This document shows positions 1-5,369 of a stretch of 5,369 bases of DNA, one piece after another. Where the stretch lies: NCBI GenBank assembly GCA_903928285.1, contig CAIYQH010000183.1:1-5369 (forward strand), read 5' to 3'. Source of the stretch: an uncultured Bacteroidales bacterium (lineage in GTDB: Bacteria > Bacteroidota > Bacteroidia > Bacteroidales > FEN-979). A model generated the notes under the pieces. It had not been told where the DNA came from, did no database searches, and saw only the letters and a program-made list of their open reading frames with translations. The translations under genes were made by a program, and so were the position numbers. Position 1 is the stretch's first letter. Each line of letters begins with the position of its first letter.

Positions 1-1
1 C

Positions 2-55
2 AATCAATGTAATCAATGCAAACAATGCAAGCTATGCATACAATGCAGTGAATGG
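2..55 (+). repeat. Six imperfect 9-base tandem units
   Basis: ATG trinucleotides fall at 7, 16, 25, 34, 43 and 52, exactly nine bases apart, within units resembling AATCAATGC. In the gene's reading frame each unit encodes three residues (INV, INA, NNA, SYA, YNA, VNG). The array touches the left edge, so its full length is unknown. The unit is a multiple of three, so copy changes would lengthen or shorten the protein without shifting frame. The last units merge into the conserved NGDVVTC strand of the Ig-like module. Confidence 0.7.
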
Positions 56-959
56 TGACGTGGTTACCTGTGAATTGACTTCAAATCTCAATTGTGTAAC
101 GGGAAATCCGGCAATGTCAAATTCAATTATCCTTACCCAACGTGCAGCGCCGAATGTTACGTTTACCAGTTGTTTCGACACAGTAACCATCCTGGGCGCC
201 CAACCGTACAGTCTGCACGGAGGATTGCCACTGGGGGGCCAGTATAGCGGTCCCGGGGTAAACTCGAACACCGGGATTTTTACGCCATCCGTTGCCGGAA
301 CCGGGCTTAAAACGATCACCTATGGTTACTCAAACGTATACACCTGCCTTGCAACCAAAACAAAAACCATCCTGGTCCAGCCGAATCCGGTATTTACCTG
401 CGGCAACAACCTAACGGATATTCGGGATAACAAAGTTTACCCGACTGTTCAGATCGGTTCCCAATGCTGGATGGCCTCAAATTTAGATTTCGGATTTCAG
501 ATTTCAGATTTATCTCCTCAAACCGACAACTGCCTAGCAGAAAAATTCGTTCATACTTCATCATTCGTTAATCAATATTCGATATTCCAATGGGATGAAC
601 TCATGCGATATACCACCGCTGAAGGGACCCAGGGTCTCTGTCCTCCGGGATGGCATATCCCTTCTGTAGCCGAGTGGAATATACTTCTCAATTTTTATCC
701 TGGAGCAGGCCAGGCAGGCGGGTATCTCAAGGACTCATTACTCGTAAACGGATTTCATTCATACCAGCAGGGCTTTCTTTATTTGAACAATACCTGGACC
801 TTTACAACCGGGCTTGATGCGGGTTCGATGTACTGGACTTCGACCTCTTCGGGTACCGACCGGGCAATGGCCAGGGGGTTGAATATTTTTAATCCGAGTG
901 TGTCGATGTATCCTTCATCCAGGCAAAATGCTTTCGGGGTGAGATGTTTACGTGACTGA
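3..959 (+). CDS. Surface protein with Ig-like repeats and C-terminal FISUMP domain (5' partial)
   Basis: This is the 3' end of a gene that enters from the left: the frame is open from base 3 and encodes 318 residues before the TGA at 957. A GTG at 48 is in frame but lies inside a conserved motif (NGDVVTCELTSN), so it is not the start. Nucleotides 3 to about 140 encode the end of an Ig-like repeat of the kind found twice in the downstream gene. About 145-390 encode a beta-sandwich module with GGQYSGPGVNSNTGIF and a tail (TKTILVQPNP) common in Bacteroidota exoproteins. About 402-956 encode a FISUMP-type domain, recognised by TDIRDNKVYPTVQIGSQCWM, then CPPGWHIPSVAEW, and the terminal FGVRCLRD. 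FISUMP domains occur in secreted Fibrobacter and Bacteroidota proteins; their biochemical role is not established. A cell-surface or adhesive role is inferred. No type IX sorting domain follows. Two short tandem repeats lie in the gene (see separate entries). Confidence 0.88.
   Translation: MNVINANNASYAYNAVNGDVVTCELTSNLNCVTGNPAMSNSIILTQRAAPNVTFTSCFDTVTILGAQPYSLHGGLPLGGQYSGPGVNSNTGIFTPSVAGTGLKTITYGYSNVYTCLATKTKTILVQPNPVFTCGNNLTDIRDNKVYPTVQIGSQCWMASNLDFGFQISDLSPQTDNCLAEKFVHTSSFVNQYSIFQWDELMRYTTAEGTQGLCPPGWHIPSVAEWNILLNFYPGAGQAGGYLKDSLLVNGFHSYQQGFLYLNNTWTFTTGLDAGSMYWTSTSSGTDRAMARGLNIFNPSVSMYPSSRQNAFGVRCLRD
486..511 (+). repeat. Heptanucleotide tandem repeat inside the FISUMP coding region
   Basis: GATTT occurs at 486, 493, 500 and 507, giving units GATTTCG, GATTTCA, GATTTCA and a partial GATTT (about 3.7 units of seven bases). 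It encodes DFGFQISDL, directly after the conserved WMASNL segment of the FISUMP domain. Because seven is not a multiple of three, gain or loss of one unit would shift the frame. Such short heptamer arrays are more usual in non-coding DNA, so the position in a conserved coding domain is odd. Confidence 0.75.
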
Positions 960-988
960 GCTTAACAAAGTTATTGTTGATCGACAAA

Positions 989-1054
989 ATGGCAAATACA
1001 CTGCGGCTGCTTATTTTCATCCTGTTTTCAATGTTTTCCTCCGGTTGTCTGGCT
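989..1054 (+). other. Signal peptide coding region
   Basis: Residues 1-22 have a short polar start with one Arg (position 6), a hydrophobic core (LLIFILFSMF) and a cleavable-looking end SSGCLA before EGTK. Signal peptidase I cleavage after Ala22 fits a protein that goes on to the type IX system. Cys20 is preceded by Ser-Ser-Gly, a poor lipobox because the -3 position is Ser rather than Leu, so lipoprotein processing is possible but less likely. Confidence 0.7.
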
Positions 1055-4000
1055 GAAGGGACCAAACAGCTCAAGCCGGATTCCACATTACCATGCAACC
1101 TATGGGCCCAAAATGGACCAGGCTGGTCATGTTTTGGCACTGAAATCTGCGATGACGACCACAGCCTCTTTGTTCACATCCGTCACGCCGGAGAGAAAGT
1201 TTATATGGGGTTCCTTGCCCCGAATATGGCCAGCCTTAATTTCAAAATCAAGCTCAACGGAGTGGTTATAACCACAAAGACGATCCTTGCCAGCTATGGC
1301 TCACCGGGTTACATCCAATATTATTCCCAGGCGGTGGCAGGTCCGAGCATTATGAACCCGCATGGCTATCCTGCAGTCACTTTTACTCCCCCGGGCCCGG
1401 GCGATTACCGGTTCGATTTTATTGTCAATGCGCCATCCTCAATTCATCTGGCACTTTTCGACATCACGGTGGCCGATACCACCAAATCCCCATTAACACC
1501 CATCAATGGTCGTCTCTGGTCGAAAGACTGGAGTTTCGAAGCTTACAACCCCTTCCTGGGCACGATGTATATCCTTACCTCGGATTCCATTGTCACCTCG
1601 GTCAATTTCAACCGGCTGGAGGGCTACCTTTTCGATGTAACCAGCACCCGGAACGGCTGCTTCCCATCCCCGGCGCCCTGGAGTACCAGTTGCCTGTCAT
1701 TACCGGGAAATTTCCATTATCCGGAGTACAAGATCTTTTTAAATAACCCCGATTCGATTGAATACCCGACCGGCACGCTGGGTGTGATCCTCGGCGACAC
1801 GGTGAATGTAAGCCGTTCGTGCAATGGCACGTTCACCTTCACATTTGCGGTGAATAAATCGGGAATTGTCAAAATGAACATCGAGCCAAACCTGGCGCCT
1901 GGGATCCAGGGGGAAGACCTGACCCTCAACTATAATGTTCAGCCAGGTATAAACACGATCTTATGGGATGGCAAAAATGGCTGGGGAAATCCTGTCCCCT
2001 GCGGTGATAGTGTGCAGGTCACTATTAATTATGTCAATGGCCTGACAAACCTGGCGTTGTATGATGTGGAGAACCATCCGAAAGGGTTCATCATACAATC
2101 AGTCCGTCCAGCAGGACCGCCGATTACCAGCTACTGGAACGATACCCTCCTGGCTGCCCTGGGCGGGCTGGCTCAACTGACTGGTTGCAATTATACGCTT
2201 CCCGATATTGGCTGTCACTCCTGGATTGGAGACGCTTTCTCCGGGCTTGGAAATAATAACACAGTCAATACCTGGTGGTACGCATCGAGCAGCCTTCTGA
2301 ACCTTGGACGGTTCTGCATGGCCTGTGTGCCGCATACGCCTCTGGATATCACCGGGCCAACATCCTTTTGTGCGAGCACCATTGCAACTTATACCGCCGT
2401 TCCTGACCCTGTTCCCGGGACCGATCGACAAGGATACGAATGGGTATTAACGGATGTCGGTTCAGGTGCCGTGCTCTTCGATTCCGTCAACATCGGCCCG
2501 TCTGTGAAAATTCATTTTTCACAATTTCCCCCCGGACCAAAACGGCTAAAGGTGAGAGGTCGCAGCGCCAAATGCGGTGTAGGTCCTTTTGGCCCGGGAA
2601 CGACCGGTTCAGGAATCCTGATCAGCCCCGAATTGACGACGCAGATCACCAATACAAATAAGGTGTTTACCATGTGCTCGGGCGGCACCACAGGCATTGC
2701 GCTGACGGCTTCACTTACCGGCACTACTTATTCATATACGGCCAGCGCCTCCTCGACATCAACCACAGGGTATGCGCCGGGCAACCAGAATCCCATCAGC
2801 CAGATCCTTGTTAATTCCGGCAACATTTCGGACACAGTATTTTACCATGTAGTGCCCTATCTGGCTCCTTGTCCGGGAGATACGGAAACATTTTTTGTTG
2901 TGGTCAATCCGTTAGGACTCATGAATTTTATCATTGCAGCATCAGCCAATCCGCTCTGCACGGGTTTGCCCGATACCTTTTCAGTCGCTACCCTCATTGG
3001 CGGGCCCCTTGCTTCGTATCAGTGGCATGTTAATGGGATGGCAACCGGGCCTGATGCGCCTGTATTCATCTATACCCCGGCCAATGGCGACACCGTGCAG
3101 TGCATCATCACTTCCGCCGAATTCTGTACGGCCGGGAAGGTAGCTTACAGCCAGAAGATCATCGTGAACCTATTGATGTTGCAGCCCGTGACGGTTTCCA
3201 TCACCCCATCTGCTGATCCTGTTTGCAAGGGCGATCCTGTGAGGCTATCGGCCACTCCTTCAAACGGAGGGACGCTTCCATCCTACCAATGGTTCCTGAA
3301 TGGCGCTGCTGCCGGAACAGATACCTCCCATTATACATTTGTTCCGCGGCAGGGTGACAAGGTTATCTGTATTCTGACCTCAAACCGCTCATGCGTAATG
3401 AACACCGTGGCATCAGATACCCTATTGATCGCCCTCAAAGACACGCTCCGGGTGACCGATACCACGCTGTGCTATGGCGTCCCCTATTATGCCCAGGGCG
3501 CCTGGCAAACCACCGAAGGAATTTATCACGACATCCTGCCTGTCCCTGTCGACTGTATCCGCTTTATCGAAACCAACCTGAAATACAAACCAAAGATCCC
3601 GGTTGACCTGGGGAAGGACACAACCGTATGTGGCGGTGTTCTTACGTTGCATGCCCATGTCCCCGCGGGCACCTATCAGTGGCAGGATGGCTCTGTTGAT
3701 TCCGTTTACCTGGTGACAGGTTCTGGCGAATACAAGGTCATCGTCCGTTACGACGGATGTTCACAACGCGATTCCATCACCATCGGCGAGTGTCCTGTCA
3801 AACTGTGGTTCCCGAACTCCTTCACCCCGAATGGTGATGGTCATAATGACACCTACCACCCCGTGGGAAAAGGGGTTGAGAAATTTTCAATGAGTATTTT
3901 TAACCGCTGGGGGGAGCTAATCTTTGAAACAAATACTCTTGAGCCCGGCTGGGATGGGACCTTTAAAGGCACTATCTGTGCTGAGGATACATACATTTTT

Positions 4001-4072
4001 ATTGCAACTTATTCAGGAAGTGCCGGTAAAACCATTCAGGAAAAGGGTCCCATTATATTGCAACACCGATAA
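989..4072 (+). CDS. Type IX-secreted multidomain protein with Ig/PKD-like modules and CHU_C sorting domain
   Basis: A complete 1027-residue protein. ATG 989 is preferred over the in-frame TTG codons at 974 and 977 because it begins directly with a signal peptide (MANTLRLLIFILFSMFSSGC, then LAEG). Layout by residue: 1-22 signal peptide; about 30-275 an N-terminal beta-rich region with ICDDDH (53-58) and a WSKDW segment; about 279-350 an FlgD-like segment with LWDGKNGWGNPVPCGD; about 350-445 a region with WWYASS; about 451-531 PKD-like (ITGPTSFC...YEWVL); about 547-640 a second PKD-like module (MCSGGTTGIALTAS); 645-728 and 732-818 two Ig-like repeats (ANPLC/ADPVC...YQW); about 872-935 a module opening with LGKDTTVC; about 938-1027 a CHU_C-type domain (FPNSFTPNGDGHNDT, FNRWGELIFET, GWDGTFKG, ending GPIILQHR). 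By family knowledge the last domain directs export through the type IX system and anchoring or release at the surface. No enzymatic motif is seen; binding or adhesion is inferred. It starts 29 bases after the upstream gene, suggesting cotranscription. Confidence 0.93.
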   Translation: MANTLRLLIFILFSMFSSGCLAEGTKQLKPDSTLPCNLWAQNGPGWSCFGTEICDDDHSLFVHIRHAGEKVYMGFLAPNMASLNFKIKLNGVVITTKTILASYGSPGYIQYYSQAVAGPSIMNPHGYPAVTFTPPGPGDYRFDFIVNAPSSIHLALFDITVADTTKSPLTPINGRLWSKDWSFEAYNPFLGTMYILTSDSIVTSVNFNRLEGYLFDVTSTRNGCFPSPAPWSTSCLSLPGNFHYPEYKIFLNNPDSIEYPTGTLGVILGDTVNVSRSCNGTFTFTFAVNKSGIVKMNIEPNLAPGIQGEDLTLNYNVQPGINTILWDGKNGWGNPVPCGDSVQVTINYVNGLTNLALYDVENHPKGFIIQSVRPAGPPITSYWNDTLLAALGGLAQLTGCNYTLPDIGCHSWIGDAFSGLGNNNTVNTWWYASSSLLNLGRFCMACVPHTPLDITGPTSFCASTIATYTAVPDPVPGTDRQGYEWVLTDVGSGAVLFDSVNIGPSVKIHFSQFPPGPKRLKVRGRSAKCGVGPFGPGTTGSGILISPELTTQITNTNKVFTMCSGGTTGIALTASLTGTTYSYTASASSTSTTGYAPGNQNPISQILVNSGNISDTVFYHVVPYLAPCPGDTETFFVVVNPLGLMNFIIAASANPLCTGLPDTFSVATLIGGPLASYQWHVNGMATGPDAPVFIYTPANGDTVQCIITSAEFCTAGKVAYSQKIIVNLLMLQPVTVSITPSADPVCKGDPVRLSATPSNGGTLPSYQWFLNGAAAGTDTSHYTFVPRQGDKVICILTSNRSCVMNTVASDTLLIALKDTLRVTDTTLCYGVPYYAQGAWQTTEGIYHDILPVPVDCIRFIETNLKYKPKIPVDLGKDTTVCGGVLTLHAHVPAGTYQWQDGSVDSVYLVTGSGEYKVIVRYDGCSQRDSITIGECPVKLWFPNSFTPNGDGHNDTYHPVGKGVEKFSMSIFNRWGELIFETNTLEPGWDGTFKGTICAEDTYIFIATYSGSAGKTIQEKGPIILQHR
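2921..3438 (+). repeat. Two tandem Ig-like protein repeats
   Basis: Two consecutive modules of about 85 residues share the order: ANPLC or ADPVC, then SYQWHVNG or SYQWFLNG, then ANGDTVQCIITS or RQGDKVICILTS, then a closing hydrophobic strand. Each keeps two spaced Cys that probably pair across the sandwich. The copies have diverged in DNA sequence, so this is a protein-level repeat. The same module is cut by the left edge of the window in the upstream gene (NGDVVTCELTSNLNC). Confidence 0.8.
3800..4069 (+). other. CHU_C / gliding-motility-associated type B sorting domain
   Basis: The last 90 residues carry the family hallmarks: FPNSFTPNGDGHNDT at the start, a central FNRWGELIFET strand, GWDGTFKG, a DTYIFIATY strand, and a hydrophobic end GPIILQHR at the stop codon. 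In Bacteroidota this domain is the recognition signal of type B cargo of the type IX secretion system. It appears intact. Confidence 0.92.
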
Positions 4073-4176
4073 GGACCTGACAACGTTATTACGCCTGAAA
4101 CATCATTTGTCCTCCTGTTGTGCTTTTTTCTTATCGTTATCATTCTCTTTTCCTATTTTTGAAGGAGAATCACTTC
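4073..4176 (+). other. Intergenic region with T-rich leader
   Basis: These 104 bases separate the surface-protein gene from the restriction-modification gene. From 4121 to 4160, 26 of 40 bases are T and only two are G, including a six-T run at 4124-4129. A weak 5-base inverted repeat (GACAA 4079-4083 with TTGTC 4107-4111) lies before it with a 23-base loop, too poor to call a terminator. A promoter for the downstream gene is expected here or upstream, but I could not place one with confidence. Confidence 0.5.
4163..4167 (+). promoter_or_regulatory. Strong Shine-Dalgarno site for the restriction-modification gene
   Basis: AGGAG ends nine bases before ATG 4177 and supports that start over the second ATG at 4183. 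It is notable because the surface-protein gene at 989 has no comparable site. The flanking bases TGAAG (4160-4164) and CTTCA (4173-4177) could pair into a short 5-base stem that partly covers the site and the A of the start codon. Confidence 0.75.
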
Positions 4177-5369
4177 ATGGCTATGCAACTTACCCTTTTA
4201 TCACCCCGGAAATCCCTCAACAAAGCCTTCCTGAAGGTCAAACCGACCCGAACTTCAATTGAACTGTTCAAGAAAAACCTGATCGGACTGCTCGACGGGC
4301 TGGATGAAACCGAATCGGAAGAGCATAATAACAACGACCTGGGCGATTTTCTCAAGAACACGTTCTATCATCCAAAGTTTTACCTGAATACCAAAGATCG
4401 TACCGACCTAGTCATCCATAACGGTGCCGATTCAAAGAGCCTGCCCGGGGTGCTGATCGAAGCCAAGAAACCGTCGAACAAGGCTGAGATGATCCACAGG
4501 GATAACCTGAACGCCAAAGCATTTCATGAACTGATCCTTTACTATCTCCGGGAACGGATCACCGGCCACAACCTGGAGATCAAACACCTGGTGGCAACGA
4601 ATATCTATGAATGGTATGTGTTTGATGCCGGTCTGTTTGAGAAACTGTTTGCACAAAACAAATCGCTGGTAAAACAGTTCACCGATTTCGAGGAAGGCCG
4701 CCTGGCCGGGAAAACCACCGATTTCTTTTACCGGGAAATTGCCGAACCCTTCATGGCAGGTCTCACCGCCGAAATCAGTTTCACCTGGTTCGATTTCAGG
4801 GAGTATGACAAGCCCCTGCGGAATGATGACAAAAAGGACGATTCAAAACTCATCGCCCTTTATAAGCTGCTCTCTCCCGAGCACCTGCTGAAACTTCCCT
4901 TCTCCAACGACAGCAACAGCCTCGACAAGACCTTCTATGCCGAGTTGCTCCATATCATCGGTCTGACGGAAACCAGGGAAGGGAGCAAAAAGCTCATCGG
5001 CCGGAAAAAGGATGGGGAACGCAATTCCGGATCCCTGATTGAAAGCGCCATCATGCAGCTCGACAGCCTGGATAAAATTTCACGGCTTGAGAAACCTTCG
5101 CAGTTTGGCGAAACGGTGCCGGACAGGTTATTTAATGTCGCGCTGGAATTGTCCATTACCTGGATCAACCGCATCCTGTTCCTGAAACTGCTGGAAGCCC
5201 AACTGATCAGGTATCACAAGGGTGATCAATCCTTTGCTTTTTTGAACAGTGAGAAGGTGCAGAATTTCGATGACCTGAACAGCCTTTTTTTCAGCGTGCT
5301 GGCCCGTAAACCGGGTGAACGCAACGAAGAGGTCAGGAAGGCCTTCTCTTACGTGCCCTACCTGAACAG
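4177..5369 (+). CDS. Eco57I-like (type IIG) restriction-modification enzyme, N-terminal part (3' partial)
   Basis: The frame is open from ATG 4177 to the window end: 397 full codons and no stop. The protein begins MAMQLTLLSPRKSLNKAF, an opening I recognise from large (roughly 1000 residues or more) Eco57I-type enzymes of Bacteroidota, whose N-terminal region is annotated as a DUF7149-type domain. A PD-(D/E)xK-like nuclease motif is visible: Asp77 in RTDLVIHNG, then Glu95 and Lys97 in GVLIEAKKP. Further family-like blocks are KAFHELILYYLRERI (about 114-128), TNIYEWYVFDAGLFEKLF, KQFTDFEEGRLAGKTTDFFY, ALYKLLSPEHLLKLPF and ITWINRILFLKLLEAQLI. In this family one chain carries DNA cleavage, adenine methylation and target recognition; the methyltransferase motifs (such as NPPY) and specificity part should follow beyond the window. 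The role would be defence against foreign DNA. It has its own strong ribosome site, and no frameshift is seen. An inactive or methylase-only variant cannot be excluded. Confidence 0.87.
   Translation, partial: MAMQLTLLSPRKSLNKAFLKVKPTRTSIELFKKNLIGLLDGLDETESEEHNNNDLGDFLKNTFYHPKFYLNTKDRTDLVIHNGADSKSLPGVLIEAKKPSNKAEMIHRDNLNAKAFHELILYYLRERITGHNLEIKHLVATNIYEWYVFDAGLFEKLFAQNKSLVKQFTDFEEGRLAGKTTDFFYREIAEPFMAGLTAEISFTWFDFREYDKPLRNDDKKDDSKLIALYKLLSPEHLLKLPFSNDSNSLDKTFYAELLHIIGLTETREGSKKLIGRKKDGERNSGSLIESAIMQLDSLDKISRLEKPSQFGETVPDRLFNVALELSITWINRILFLKLLEAQLIRYHKGDQSFAFLNSEKVQNFDDLNSLFFSVLARKPGERNEEVRKAFSYVPYLN

Noticed and set aside
48..50. GTG as start of the first gene
   Set aside because: It sits within an Ig-like module whose preceding codons are also open and fit the family; the gene clearly enters from outside the window.
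974..979. TTG codons as start of the 1027-residue protein
   Set aside because: They add only a charged MLIDK stretch before a signal peptide that begins properly at ATG 989, and no ribosome site favours them.
2099..2431. 110-residue minus-strand open frame, and similar minus-strand frames at 32-319, 889-1140, 1717-1929, 2512-2724, 3422-3658, 4170-4361, 4432-4656 and 4935-5174
   Set aside because: All lie almost wholly within well-supported + strand genes, and their translations show no domain-like character.
4079..4120. Possible pseudoknot (AGGAC/GTCCT with ACAAC/GTTGT)
   Set aside because: Both helices are five pairs and widely spaced; chance pairing is the simpler explanation.
4045..4129. 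Rho-independent terminator after the surface-protein gene
   Set aside because: Possible stems (GGTCC/GGACC across the stop codon; GACAA/TTGTC) are only five pairs with loops over 20 bases, and neither directly precedes the T run.
4154..4161. Bacteroidota-type -7 promoter element TAnnTTTG (reads TATTTTTG)
   Set aside because: Transcription would start at or inside the Shine-Dalgarno site, no -33 TTTG lies at the right distance, and the match is expected in such T-rich DNA.
3924..4262. 112-residue + strand open frame spanning the intergenic gap
   Set aside because: It overlaps the sorting domain of one gene and the start of the next in another frame, lacks a ribosome site, and its protein resembles nothing known.

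Overview
The window looks like chromosomal DNA from a Bacteroidota (Bacteroidetes) bacterium, probably an environmental or uncultured lineage. The main evidence is a complete 1027-residue secreted protein that ends in a CHU_C-type (gliding-motility-associated, type B) sorting domain for the type IX secretion system, which is found only in this phylum. A second surface-type protein ends in a FISUMP (Fibrobacter succinogenes major paralogous) domain. The Ig-like and PKD-like repeat modules are also typical of Bacteroidota exoproteins. Base composition is near 50% GC throughout, with no obvious compositional break.

There are three genes, all on the + strand. Bases 3-959 are the 3' part of a gene that begins upstream of the window: the end of an Ig-like repeat array, one further beta-sandwich module, and a terminal FISUMP domain. 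After a gap of only 29 bases comes a complete gene (989-4072): signal peptide, a large N-terminal region without a firm family name, an FlgD-like Trp-Asp-Gly segment, PKD-like modules, two Ig-like repeats and the type IX sorting domain. The two probably form a transcription unit for cell-surface or released adhesin-like proteins. They share a homologous Ig-like module, so they may be partly paralogous.

After a 104-base, T-rich intergenic stretch, a third gene starts at 4177 behind a strong Shine-Dalgarno sequence and stays open to the end of the window. Its 397 visible residues match, from memory of the family, the N-terminal nuclease half of the large single-chain Eco57I-like (type IIG) restriction-modification enzymes, with an intact D...ExK nuclease motif. 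The methyltransferase half lies beyond the window. This gene appears functionally unrelated to the two surface-protein genes.

Two short tandem repeats inside the first gene stand out: a 9-base periodicity at the left edge, which keeps frame, and a 7-base GATTTCA-type repeat inside the FISUMP domain, which would not keep frame if its copy number changed. I saw no tRNA, rRNA, CRISPR array, insertion sequence or convincing new multi-gene system.
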